NCBI GenBank assembly: GCA_002358555.1 | Contig: DEPC01000115.1 | Span: 1-60,067, forward strand | From: Hungatella sp. UBA3402 | GTDB lineage: Bacteria > Bacillota > Clostridia > Lachnospirales > Lachnospiraceae | DNA length: 60,067 bases | Direction of reading: 5' to 3' | Shown: positions 42,942 through 51,158 of the stretch, one piece after another | Layout of the letters: each line of letters opens with the position of its first letter | Numbering within the stretch: position 1 is the stretch's first letter | Notes under the pieces: generated by a model | The model's database searches: none | Seen by the model: the letters and a program-made list of their open reading frames with translations, nothing else | What the model was told of the DNA's origin: nothing | Translations under genes and position numbers: made by a program

Positions 42942-43466
42942 ATGAGAAAAATTGTTTTATTTATTGCAATGAGCCTTGATGGATATATAGCAGATAAATA
43001 TGGAAAGGTAGACTGGCTTTGTGGTCAAAATAAAGAAGAAGAGACCTCCTATTCAATATTTATAAAAGATATAGACACAGTTATTATGGGATGGAATACC
43101 TACCATCAAATTATAACAGAGTTGTCGCCAACAGAATGGGCATATAAAGGATTGACAAGCTATATCATCACACATAGAGATTTGACATCAACAGATGAGA
43201 TAATAGTTACAAACAAAAACCCCTGTGATATTGTCAATGAGTTGAAACAGAAAGATGGGAAGGGAATTTGGATTTGCGGGGGAGCCAGCATTGTTCATCA
43301 GTTGATAGAGGCAGACTTGATAGATGAATATTATATTTCTGTAATACCAATAATTCTAGGCTCTGGAATTCGTCTTTTTGGGGAAACAGAAAAAGAATTA
43401 AGATTGAACTTGGTTCGTACACAAATGTATAATGGAATCGTTGATTTGGTTTATACTCGTAGATAA
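42942..43466 (+). CDS. dihydrofolate reductase-like / RibD C-terminal domain protein
   Basis: 174 residues. MRKIVLFIAMSLDGYIADKYG is the N-terminal beta strand and loop typical of the YwjB/YyaP group. VIMGWNTYHQI and IWICGGASIVHQL (NADPH-binding GG) follow. It probably reduces a small metabolite; it is not the folate enzyme FolA. GGAGGG stands ten bases ahead. It is flanked by a MITE and a tRNA, suggesting a mobile or accessory origin. Confidence 0.85.
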   Translation: MRKIVLFIAMSLDGYIADKYGKVDWLCGQNKEEETSYSIFIKDIDTVIMGWNTYHQIITELSPTEWAYKGLTSYIITHRDLTSTDEIIVTNKNPCDIVNELKQKDGKGIWICGGASIVHQLIEADLIDEYYISVIPIILGSGIRLFGETEKELRLNLVRTQMYNGIVDLVYTRR

Positions 43467-43529
43467 ATAGTTATAATGATATTTACTCCGCAATAAATTT
43501 AAGTGGAGTATTTTTATGCAATGAAAAAA

Positions 43530-43602
43530 CTCCCTGAGTTGGACTCGAACCAACGACACTGCGGTTAACAGCCGCATGCTCTACCGACTGAGCTATCAAG
43601 GA
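43530..43602 (-). tRNA. tRNA-Asn (GTT)
   Basis: Read on the minus strand: acceptor TCCTTGA/TCAGGGA (one G-T pair), D-loop AGCTCAGTCGGTAGAGC, anticodon arm with CTGTTAA giving anticodon GTT, T-arm GTTGGTTCGAGTCCAAC, and discriminator G as expected for tRNA-Asn. CCA is not encoded. It stands alone. Confidence 0.95.
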
Positions 43603-43670
43603 ATATTTACAATATCATATTATATCAGCATTTTAGAATTTGTCAAGAAAATTTTTGATTTAGAAGTTCA

Positions 43671-43782
43671 AAAATAAATAAATTCACTTTGCTCAGGCAG
43701 AGAGATTGATTCCTGACGAAAATAGCTAAAGATTAAAAGTCATTCTCCTACAATGCAGGACAGGGAATAGATGGAAGCTGTT
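43671..43782. repeat. degenerate copy of the 271-bp element
   Basis: AAATAAATTCACT (from 43673) and ATGCAGGACAGGGAATAG (from 43754) resemble AATAATAAATTCACT at 59785 and ATGCAGGACAGGGAGTAG near 60000. The order and direction are conserved, but the middle is deleted and the ends are worn. The remaining bases to 43925 hold no gene, only an AT-rich promoter region for the next operon. Confidence 0.55.
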
Positions 43783-43925
43783 AAATGACATCATAAAGAA
43801 ACTATGGCTGTTATGTTGCATTTAAGTCAACAATAGACAGCTATTTTTTATTTACATATATATAAATATATGATACTATAAAAAATATAATTAGCAAAAT
43901 AAAACACAAAAAAGGAGCAGCATTT

Positions 43926-44339
43926 ATGTCAAGATTACCTGAAGATTCTATAAACAATTCCACAGGCTTAAAAAAGTTGTCCAAAACAGAGTTGGAATTT
44001 ATGAAATTCATCTGGAAACATCCAGAGGGTATCAGCAGCGAAGAAATTTACAACCATTTTCCTCAGGCAAGGGGGACTAAGAGCACTATTTTATATAATA
44101 TTTCAGAAAAGGGATATGTGAAAAATGTTCAGAAGGGACGTCACCATATTTATACGGCAACAGTCTCTGAATTGGAATATGAGCAGGGGATTGTGAAACA
44201 GCAGTTGGTAAAAACTTTTGGCAGCAGTTCTTTTGAACATTTGGTAGCCGCATTTTGTGGAAGAAAAAAGTTGACAGAAAGGCAGGTGGAAAAGGTGAAA
44301 AATTTGTTAAAGGAGCTGGAAGATGATATGGAAGATTAG
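43926..44339 (+). CDS. BlaI/MecI family transcriptional repressor
   Basis: 137 residues of winged-helix type: LSKTELEFMKFIWKHPEGISSEEIYNHF is the HTH, with the wing at VKNVQKGRHHIYTATVSE. The C-terminal helix pair is for dimerisation. Such repressors are inactivated by cleavage when the partner M56 sensor is activated. It overlaps the M56 gene by 17 bases. GGAG nine bases before the ATG. Its target is probably its own operon and possibly neighbours. Confidence 0.87.
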   Translation: MSRLPEDSINNSTGLKKLSKTELEFMKFIWKHPEGISSEEIYNHFPQARGTKSTILYNISEKGYVKNVQKGRHHIYTATVSELEYEQGIVKQQLVKTFGSSSFEHLVAAFCGRKKLTERQVEKVKNLLKELEDDMED

Positions 44340-45765
44340 CGATATTGTTGTATTGATAATTACAGCAGCATTGGTTTTGAATATCTTGGTGGTGCTGATG
44401 GTATTATTTCGGAAAATTTTTGAAGAGATTCTGGGAATACAAAAATGGAATCAGTTGCTGAAGCTATTGATTCTATATAGCTTTCTGCCTATGCCTGTAC
44501 TTGTTGGGTCCATATTGTATCGTCTGACAGTTCTCAAAAGTTATCCAATGGAAATGGCAGGGGAGGGAGAGGTTTGGCAGCTTCGCATACTGGGAAATAA
44601 GACGTTAAGTACTGGGGCAGGCCTGGGAAATCACATTGTTTTCAGAGTACTTCTGGCAGTGTGGATAGCAGGAGTACTTTGGTTTATGATGAAAGATTAT
44701 CTTTACAATCAGAAGACTCTTTTTAAACTCAGAAACTGCAGTACAGTGAATAAAAGAGAGTATCTTTTAAAATTAAAACAGATAAAAAGGAAACTGAATA
44801 TCAATCATTCTCTTACCTTGCTGACAAGCAGTATCATTCCTTCGCCCTTTATGACAGGAATATTCCATAATCGTATCTATCTGCCGGAGATAGAATTGTC
44901 AGAACAGGAAACTAGTTTCCTGTTAGAGCATGAATTGAACCATTGTAAGAGCAGTGATTATAGTTATCGAAGACTTATGTTCTTTCTTAGTTCTTTGTAT
45001 TGGTTTAATCCTCTTGTTCGTGTTATGACAGATTATTTTGTAGAGATTAATGAACTGGCGTGCGACGAGAAAGTACTGCAGGGCAAAGACAAAGAAGAAA
45101 AAAAGAGTTATGTACATCTGATTGTAAGAATGGCAGAAAGAAATTTACAGATGGAGCATGAAGTAGCATTTGCAGATGATTCAGAAGATAGTTTAGAGAG
45201 GAGAGTTAGATATATTATGAGTAAAAGAAAACGTACCAATCGAATTGCAGCAACTGTTTTGACAATACTAATGGTTTTAACCTATTCCTTTTCAACAGTA
45301 GCTGCTTCCAGAGCAGTTTCTTCTGCACAGGATAAATTGGCTAGGAAGATTGAGGATGCAAATAGCATGGAAGCAGAGCCTCAGCAGATAACGTATTATA
45401 TCGAATATACAGAGACAGATCCTGATTTTGCAGAGAGAATCAAGCTCAGCAGGAAAAATATTACTACAAGGAATATAGCCTGGATTGATGAGGACTTAGT
45501 GGGCAAAGAAGACATTTCTATAACAACAATGTTTTTAAATTCAGGAGATGAAATATTATTCGCTGTACGGGCAAATAATTCGGAGGATAAGTTTAAGATA
45601 GGATTGATTGATGAAAATGGAAAGAAAACCTATGTTTTTTCATCAAAAGGAGAAGTAGAACATACTTTTACCATCAAAAAGAGTGGGACATATACAATTT
45701 TTGCAGCAGGGACTACAGATGAAAGTATTCATATATCTGGTAGTTTTACTAAATTTGATAGATAA
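44323..45765 (+). CDS. M56 family (BlaR1-like) membrane metallopeptidase sensor
   Basis: 480 residues. Membrane helices at about 10-32, 45-66, 105-125 and 310-330. The zinc motif HELNH is in LLEHELNHCKSSDYSYRR (about 205-210), followed by LYWFNPLVRVM and the glutamate in INELACDEKVL, all typical of M56. The C-terminal extracellular part (about 150 residues after the last helix, ending ISGSFTKF) is not the penicillin-binding domain of BlaR1; no SxxK motif is visible. The signal sensed is therefore unknown. Together with the preceding repressor it forms a complete signal pathway. Confidence 0.85.
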   Translation: MIWKISDIVVLIITAALVLNILVVLMVLFRKIFEEILGIQKWNQLLKLLILYSFLPMPVLVGSILYRLTVLKSYPMEMAGEGEVWQLRILGNKTLSTGAGLGNHIVFRVLLAVWIAGVLWFMMKDYLYNQKTLFKLRNCSTVNKREYLLKLKQIKRKLNINHSLTLLTSSIIPSPFMTGIFHNRIYLPEIELSEQETSFLLEHELNHCKSSDYSYRRLMFFLSSLYWFNPLVRVMTDYFVEINELACDEKVLQGKDKEEKKSYVHLIVRMAERNLQMEHEVAFADDSEDSLERRVRYIMSKRKRTNRIAATVLTILMVLTYSFSTVAASRAVSSAQDKLARKIEDANSMEAEPQQITYYIEYTETDPDFAERIKLSRKNITTRNIAWIDEDLVGKEDISITTMFLNSGDEILFAVRANNSEDKFKIGLIDENGKKTYVFSSKGEVEHTFTIKKSGTYTIFAAGTTDESIHISGSFTKFDR

Positions 45766-45784
45766 TATCAATAAATTATAATAT

Positions 45785-45832
45785 AAGGAAGGAGCCAGTT
45801 TTTTGAAATGATATGAGGCTCTTTCCTTTTTC
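45785..45832 (+). terminator. terminator of the BlaI/M56 operon
   Basis: AAGGAAGGAGCC (45785-45796) pairs with GGCTCTTTCCTT (45817-45828), one G-T pair, followed by TTTT. It closes the operon 20 bases after the M56 stop. The composition becomes strongly AT-rich beyond. Confidence 0.85.
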
Positions 45833-45876
45833 GTTTGTAATTTTTGTTTTATTAATAAAATATAATTATTTTAATA

Positions 45877-45904
45877 TTGATATAATTATAAAATTGTGTA
45901 TAAT
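45877..45904 (+). promoter_or_regulatory. promoter ahead of the CXXX-peptide cluster
   Basis: TTGATA (45877-45882), 16-base spacer, TATAAT (45899-45904). In DNA this rich in A and T such matches arise by chance more easily, but position and the following ribosome site support it. Confidence 0.5.
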
Positions 45905-45952
45905 ATAATTATAAAAAGATATTATTTGTATTTATATGTCTGTGGAGATTTT

Positions 45953-46024
45953 ATGAGAATTAGTAGGTATTTACTGAATATATTCTCTATGCTATTGCTT
46001 ATTATTGAAATTATCTTTCTTTAA
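45953..46024 (+). CDS. small hydrophobic peptide, 23 aa
   Basis: A 23-codon frame MRISRYLLNIFSMLLLIIEI (then IFL) with GGAG six bases ahead of its ATG and a promoter 50 bases upstream. It would make one membrane helix. It has no cysteine, so it is not a CXXX precursor. It may be a leader peptide, a small membrane protein, or chance. The 75 bases after it carry no other gene. Confidence 0.3.
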   Translation: MRISRYLLNIFSMLLLIIEIIFL

Positions 46025-46100
46025 TAAAAAAATTTAAAAATGATAAGAAAAAATATTTATATTAATTTTAGGAAACAATAAGATTTATATTATATTTTAA

Positions 46101-46385
46101 TCTTTAGGGGTAATATTAGCAGTTTTTAATGAAAATTATTTATATAGTGAGAGAATACATGGAATTGATTTTGAAAAGACTCGTCCTTTTTATGCGTCTT
46201 ATACTCAAATTCAGTCACCAGATGAGTGTGATAAATGTGAAGTATCAACCGATTGTGCATTTTGTCAAGGTTTTAATTATGATGTATCATTAAAAGATAC
46301 TATATTTGATCGTAATATAGCAATTTGTAAAATGCATAAAGCAAGAGTTAGAGCTAATAATTATTATTGGGCAAAATTGTATAAT
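46101..46385 (+). pseudogene. C-terminal remnant of a radical SAM peptide maturase (CXXX-repeat target type)
   Basis: The frame of the following maturase continues upstream to a TAA at 46098-46100. It encodes HGIDFEKTRPFYASYTQIQ, then DECDKCEVSTDCAFCQGFNY, then ICKMHKARVRANNYYWAKLY. This Cys-rich end (CxxC, CxxC, final C) is the usual C-terminus of the radical SAM enzyme that modifies CXXX-repeat peptides. The catalytic core with its CxxxCxxC cluster is entirely missing; no ATG, GTG or TTG start with a ribosome site lies in this frame. It is a deletion remnant, or part of a fusion with the next gene. Confidence 0.65.
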
Positions 46386-47384
46386 CTTTATGGAATAAAA
46401 AAAGAAAATCATAGAGAAGCAGAGAAAAAATTATATTTCTTATTATCAGATAATTGTGTAGAATTTTGTAATTTCAAAGTACATGGAAGTGGAGTAATTA
46501 GTAAAGAAAATTTATTAAAAGGATTACAATTTGCATATAAAAATTTTTATCAACCTATTTTTGTCCATTCATATAAAAATTTAATTTCAGATTTATTAAT
46601 AGATCCAGATGTAAAAAAGGAATTAGAACGTCACATTATAAAACATATTTATGAGTATAATGGACAGATATTTTTTAAAGATAGTATATTGGTATTTAAT
46701 AATAAAAATATTACTTTGCAAATAAATGACCATATTGAAAATTGTATTCTTATAGTACAAACAGAGGACGTAGAAAAAATAGCAGTTTGGGTAAAAAGAT
46801 TATTGAATAAAGCAACTCGAATTAATTTATGTTTTAATCTCAAAGATGAAAAAGATTTACTAGAGTATAAAAATCAACTAAAAATAATAATGAATGAATT
46901 ATGTGATTATTTTATAAATAATAAAACTAGAGAAATAAATGTATTAACAGATAGAATATTTCTTAATCATATGGAAAATTGTTTTGCAGGAGAAAAGAAC
47001 TTTACAGTTGGAGTTGATGGTAAACTGTATATATGTCCTGGATTTTATTTTTCTAAATTACAAATAGCAGGTGATCTAGATACAGGTATGATGAAACCTT
47101 TTATTGAAAAAGCAGGTTTAGAGGCTTCTCCATTATGTACTATATGTGATGCCTATCATTGTAAGAGATGTGTTTATGAAAATAAGCTTATAACAAATGA
47201 ATTGGGAATACCTTCAAGTATACAATGTAAAAAATCACATTTAGAAAGAGAAATTAGTATAGAACTGAGAGAGTTTTTTAAACAAAATAGAATGTTTGAA
47301 CCATACTTGCAAGATATAGAATTAATTGATTATAATGATCCTTTAGTGAAGTTAAAGCGTTTAATGCATTTAGAAATATCCTAA
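46332..47384 (+). CDS. CXXX repeat peptide maturase
   Basis: Up to 350 residues. The family portion begins near EKKLYFLLSDNCVEFCNFK. It has no radical SAM core but a conserved C-terminal cysteine set: NCFAGEKNFTVGVDGKLYIC, then CTICDAYHCKRCVYENKL and a last C in SIQCKKSH. This matches the second, non-radical-SAM maturase that accompanies the radical SAM enzyme in CXXX-repeat peptide systems; its reaction is not established. The ATG at 46332 lacks a ribosome site and its first 35 codons belong to the radical SAM tail, so the true start is uncertain or the frame is a fusion. The small modification protein and ABC exporter follow. Confidence 0.72.
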   Translation: MHKARVRANNYYWAKLYNLYGIKKENHREAEKKLYFLLSDNCVEFCNFKVHGSGVISKENLLKGLQFAYKNFYQPIFVHSYKNLISDLLIDPDVKKELERHIIKHIYEYNGQIFFKDSILVFNNKNITLQINDHIENCILIVQTEDVEKIAVWVKRLLNKATRINLCFNLKDEKDLLEYKNQLKIIMNELCDYFINNKTREINVLTDRIFLNHMENCFAGEKNFTVGVDGKLYICPGFYFSKLQIAGDLDTGMMKPFIEKAGLEASPLCTICDAYHCKRCVYENKLITNELGIPSSIQCKKSHLEREISIELREFFKQNRMFEPYLQDIELIDYNDPLVKLKRLMHLEIS

Positions 47385-47419
47385 TTGTATCAAAAACAAA
47401 ATACAGGAGTATAAACAAT

Positions 47420-47719
47420 ATGAAATATATTTTTGTAGGAGATTTAAATAAAGACCTCCAAGAAGAATTTATGGATGTTATCGAAAGAAAATCAGCAGTG
47501 GAAGATTTATGTTTAGTTTTAGCAGAAAATAATGAACTATTTCAGCAAAACAGCGATTTTTATGAATGTTTAATAAATGATAATATAGCTTGTTTGAAAA
47601 ATATGACTAAATTCTGGAAAAAATGTGAAGAAGTTTTCGGAGTAAAACTAAATTCACAACAAGAGTTATATTTAAATTATTTTGAAAATAAATTATATTT
47701 GAGAGAAAAAACTAACTGA
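47420..47719 (+). CDS. CXXX repeat peptide modification system protein
   Basis: 99 residues, acidic, soluble and helical, with no signal peptide. The first part (LQEEFMDVIERKSAVEDLCLVL) and the ending (NSQQELYLNYFENKLYL) follow the pattern of the small accessory protein found in every CXXX-repeat peptide cluster (about 95 residues). Its biochemical role is unknown. GGAG lies nine bases before the ATG. It is 35 bases after the maturase and precedes the exporter. The call depends on remembered family pattern and context. Confidence 0.65.
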   Translation: MKYIFVGDLNKDLQEEFMDVIERKSAVEDLCLVLAENNELFQQNSDFYECLINDNIACLKNMTKFWKKCEEVFGVKLNSQQELYLNYFENKLYLREKTN

Positions 47720-47800
47720 TAAATATTGCTTTGATCCATATAGTATATTACTCCTTAAATATTATGAGGAAAATAAAAAGATTCTACATACTAAAAACGA

Positions 47801-47836
47801 AAATTCCATATTTGTAAATTTACAAATATGGAATTT
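47801..47836. promoter_or_regulatory. perfect 36-bp palindrome at the exporter start
   Basis: AAATTCCATATTTGTAAA (47801-47818) is followed at once by its exact reverse complement (47819-47836), with no loop. The first ATG of the exporter frame (47828) lies inside the right arm. It may be an operator, a recombination site, or an RNA hairpin that hides the start. Confidence 0.85.
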
Positions 47837-49606
47837 ATCTATAAAAATATTTATGTTAAGGGAATGTTTAATATTGAAAGATATAATAATAGATGTAAAA
47901 AAACTATAAAATTATTTAATAAATATAATGTTAAAATTTATATATTAATTATATTCTTTTCTATTTCTACTATTTTATTACGCGCTTTTATTCCATTTAT
48001 ATACGGAAGTATAATAAATAAAATTTCCCAGTTTCAAGAGAAAGGTTTTTGGGAGTTTTTAGTAATTTATTTATTATTTATAACATTAATTTTATTTTTT
48101 TCTAATATAGAACAGTATTTGAAATTTTATTATACAACTGACGTTTGTAAAAAAATAAAGAATGACATATTTAATCATATCTTATATGCAAAAATTGCAG
48201 AATTAAAAGGACTAACTAGTTCTGACTGTATTTCAAGACTTGAAATGGATATTGATCAAATAGTTTCATTTGTAGTGCAGTTAGGTTGCACACTTATATT
48301 TATAATTATTAATTTTTTGATTTCTGTTATTTATATTTTACATTTAAATTTAACTTTATCGATATTATGTTTCTTTTTTTTGCCTTCTACATCATTAGTA
48401 TTTTTATTTTTCAAATCTAAGATTAAAAAAAATGCAGAATTTTCGAGAATTATAATAGATAAGTACTATGGAATTATAAATGAAGCTATTGAAAATTTAT
48501 GCTCTATGCAATGCTTCCAGTTAGAAAATATTATTTCTTTAAAATTTAACAAAATTATGGATAGTAGATTTAATAATTTAATAGAAAAACAAAAAATTTA
48601 TATGTATTTGGGTGTTATTAATGATTGTTTGTCAAATTCTTTTACTATATTAATAATTATAATAGCTGCAAGGCTAATATTTATACACAGATTAACTCTA
48701 GGGGATTTAATTTCATTTAACATGTATGTTAGTATGCTCTACCAATCTATTAAACAGTTTCAAGGAATAAAGTCAGAATATCAAATATTTTCCATATCTA
48801 TTAATAGAATAGAAGCGTTATATGCTATGAGTAAAGAGGGCACAGATAAATTAATAAAAGAATTACCTATTTCAGATATAAAAGAGATAAATATAAAAAA
48901 TGTATATTTTAAATATTTTTCTAAGAGAGAAATACAAAAATATATTCTAAATAATATTTCTTGTACATTTGTAAAGGGTTTTAATTCGATTGTAGGAAGA
49001 AACGGATGTGGCAAAACAACTTTAGCTCGTATTCTCCTTGGACTATATACTATAGATAAAGGGGATATTTATATAAATAAAAATAATTATAATTTTATGA
49101 ATATAAAAACTATAAGAAACGAAATAACATATATTTCAAAAGATTGTTTTATTCTTAATGATACAATATATAATAATATCAGTATTATAAATAATAATTT
49201 AAAAGAATCAGATATTGAAAATATATGCAAAATAGTACAATTGCATGAACAAATTAATGAACTTCCAAATCAATATAATACGATTTTAGGACAAAAAGGG
49301 GTTGATTTTTCAAGTGGTATGAAACAAAAATTGAATTTTGCACGAGCCATAGCTAGAAACAGGAAAATTATAATTCTGGATGAAGTCACTTCAGATCTTG
49401 ATGGTGAATATGAATTAAAGATTGTAGAAATTATAAAGCGCATGTCTAAAACCCATATTATTATTTCCATAACACATAAATTTGCTACAGTAGTTAAGAG
49501 TGATAAAATTTTTGTCATGGATAAAGGAACAATTATTGATGAAGGAACATATACATATTTAATCAAAAATAATTCTATTTTTCAAGAATTATTTAAAGAT
49601 AACTAA
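47828..49606 (+). CDS. peptide ABC transporter, fused permease and ATPase (CXXX-peptide exporter)
   Basis: 592 residues. The membrane part (about 1-330) has six helices, beginning YILIIFFSISTILLRAFIPFIYG. The ATPase (about 360-592) has Walker A GRNGCGKTT, a signature in the form FSSGMKQK (instead of LSGGQ), Walker B IIILDEVTSDLD and the switch histidine in ITHKFA. There is no N-terminal C39 leader peptidase. It would export the modified peptide. ATGs at 47828 and 47864 are possible; neither has a well-placed ribosome site, and the first is in a palindrome. Composition is extremely AT-rich, like the preceding genes. Confidence 0.88.
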   Translation: MEFIYKNIYVKGMFNIERYNNRCKKTIKLFNKYNVKIYILIIFFSISTILLRAFIPFIYGSIINKISQFQEKGFWEFLVIYLLFITLILFFSNIEQYLKFYYTTDVCKKIKNDIFNHILYAKIAELKGLTSSDCISRLEMDIDQIVSFVVQLGCTLIFIIINFLISVIYILHLNLTLSILCFFFLPSTSLVFLFFKSKIKKNAEFSRIIIDKYYGIINEAIENLCSMQCFQLENIISLKFNKIMDSRFNNLIEKQKIYMYLGVINDCLSNSFTILIIIIAARLIFIHRLTLGDLISFNMYVSMLYQSIKQFQGIKSEYQIFSISINRIEALYAMSKEGTDKLIKELPISDIKEINIKNVYFKYFSKREIQKYILNNISCTFVKGFNSIVGRNGCGKTTLARILLGLYTIDKGDIYINKNNYNFMNIKTIRNEITYISKDCFILNDTIYNNISIINNNLKESDIENICKIVQLHEQINELPNQYNTILGQKGVDFSSGMKQKLNFARAIARNRKIIILDEVTSDLDGEYELKIVEIIKRMSKTHIIISITHKFATVVKSDKIFVMDKGTIIDEGTYTYLIKNNSIFQELFKDN

Positions 49607-49926
49607 CTCAACTTTCTCAACAGATATTTTTAAGAATTTACTGCAGTTGGATTTGAGGGTAAAACTTTCAAGTACCAAAGTTTTTATCCTTTGTAGTAAG
49701 AAGCAGTAGAAATCTGCTGCAGTTGTACGAGATTTCATTGAAAAAATGGTAATATATATTTTTAAAAATAACTTAGTTCTTTCATTTTGAATTTAGGAAG
49801 CGGAAAAAATAGTTTCTCTGAAATACCAGTAGCAAAAGAATCTAAAATATCTTATATGAAGATACACAAAAATCCGGTTGAGGTATAATCATTTTCAAAT
49901 TGAATGAGATATTATAAAAACTAACT
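49607..49926. other. AT-rich intergenic region after the exporter
   Basis: 320 bases with no credible frame. A short near-repeat TTTACTGCAGTTGGATTTGAG (about 49637) / TCTGCTGCAGTTGTACGAG is present, and GAAATCT/AGATTTC (49709-49735) makes a small hairpin. No cysteine-repeat precursor is encoded on either strand that I can find. Confidence 0.4.
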
Positions 49927-50553
49927 ATGAAGGGATTCAATAATTTCATGAATAAGATAGAAAAAATTATTAAAAAACTTCTCCAATTTAATTTAGTTTT
50001 ATTTTTAATTATTTGTTATAATCCTAAAATTGGTATTGCAAGTTATATTGAAAAATCTCTATTTTTTACATTATTGATATTTTCTTTGATTTTGACTTTT
50101 GTTAATTGGAAAATCTCTAAAATATGGTGTCTTATTTTAAATTTTACTCTCTTATTATCTTTTAGTTTGATTAGATTTGTTTCTATCATAGAAAATCTTT
50201 GTATTATGAAACCTAAAATAGTTACAATTCGATATGTTATTACTATTTTACAAACTTTTTTACAACAATTGCCTCAATCTATCTTTTTTTATATCATAAT
50301 TAGTGCGACTAGCATCTTATTTTGTTTGTTATTGCAGAATATTAAAAAATATGTTAATATGTATGTATATAGCTTTATAATATTGGGGATATATGGATTT
50401 TTTATTGATTTTATATTTCTTTTTATAAATCATATTCCATTTTCAATAGGAAATTTGCGCCCTATATTTTTGAACCTTTTGTTTGGAATTTTTTTACAGA
50501 TTGGATGTTTACTAATATATGAAATTTATAAAAAGATAACTACAGTCTTCTAG
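49927..50553 (+). CDS. hypothetical polytopic membrane protein
   Basis: 208 residues with about six hydrophobic segments (near 20-35, 45-65, 70-90, 110-130, 140-165, 180-200). I do not recognise a family. It starts MKGFNNFMNKIEKIIKKLLQF; the second methionine (49948) is also possible because no good ribosome site precedes either. AT content matches the exporter, so it could belong to the same imported block, perhaps as self-immunity; this is inference. Confidence 0.6.
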   Translation: MKGFNNFMNKIEKIIKKLLQFNLVLFLIICYNPKIGIASYIEKSLFFTLLIFSLILTFVNWKISKIWCLILNFTLLLSFSLIRFVSIIENLCIMKPKIVTIRYVITILQTFLQQLPQSIFFYIIISATSILFCLLLQNIKKYVNMYVYSFIILGIYGFFIDFIFLFINHIPFSIGNLRPIFLNLLFGIFLQIGCLLIYEIYKKITTVF

Positions 50554-50686
50554 CTTTGGTAAGAAATTTTTTTTGAAAGGGGGGATTTATAGGTATCCAG
50601 ATACTATTAAATCCAGAAAAATTCTGCAATTTCTGAGAGTATTTCAGCAAAACCATCACTAGACAAAACGAAAGGAGAAAAAGAAT

Positions 50687-51028
50687 ATGTTATTTTGGGG
50701 ATTTACCACAATAGCAGGATTGATAATAATATTTATGACACTTCCTTTTGAAGTATATGTCTTTTTTCCAATGATTCTTTCTGTTATGGCGATACAGAAA
50801 TTTAGAAGAATGAGAAAATACTGGTTTTTTATCATACTGATAATTAATCTATGTTTTATGGCTATAGAAATATCAAAATGGATGGGAAATATAGCTTTTC
50901 CCATTGTGTTTAGTACCGATTTAAGAAATGATGCATTGTTGTTATGTCAGACAGGCATATTTAGTTTATTGTTATCAGTTACAGGAGCAAAGATATACAC
51001 AATTCTAGAAACGAAGATAAATTTATGA
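50687..51028 (+). CDS. small membrane protein, 113 aa
   Basis: Three hydrophobic segments (about 3-35, 47-64, 85-105). AAAGGAG nine bases before the ATG supports translation. No family is recognised. It lies between the AT-rich block and a TraX-like gene. The last segment (FSLLLSVTGAKIYTILETK) is followed by a short tail. Confidence 0.6.
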   Translation: MLFWGFTTIAGLIIIFMTLPFEVYVFFPMILSVMAIQKFRRMRKYWFFIILIINLCFMAIEISKWMGNIAFPIVFSTDLRNDALLLCQTGIFSLLLSVTGAKIYTILETKINL

Positions 51029-51037
51029 AAAATCAGC

Positions 51038-51130
51038 AACCAGCACAAGAAGAAGTTATCCTCTAGCCTACAGTTTCGGAGCCAGTGAGTAACTTCTTCC
51101 TGCATCTTGTCTCTACTTATGTAAGAAAAA
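51038..51130. repeat. degenerate copy of the 271-bp element
   Basis: AGCAACCAGCACAAGAAG and CTACAGTTTCGGAGCCAGTGAGTAAC resemble GCAGCAAACCAGATACC and CTACGGCTTCAGAGCCAGTAAC inside the element at 59797-60067. GAAGAAGTTA and TAACTTCTTC (51046 and 51089 areas) also form an inverted repeat. Confidence 0.5.
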
Positions 51131-51158
51131 ACTTCTAATACTGACTGAGGTGATAGGA

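Noticed and set aside
43467..43680. tRNA-Asn as an integration site for an island
   Set aside because: No integrase and no repeated tRNA 3' end could be found on either side.
47720..47915. Open frame between the modification protein and the exporter (KYCFDPYSILLLKYYEE...)
   Set aside because: It has no start codon with a ribosome site and runs into a stop inside the exporter gene. Long open frames are expected in such AT-rich DNA.
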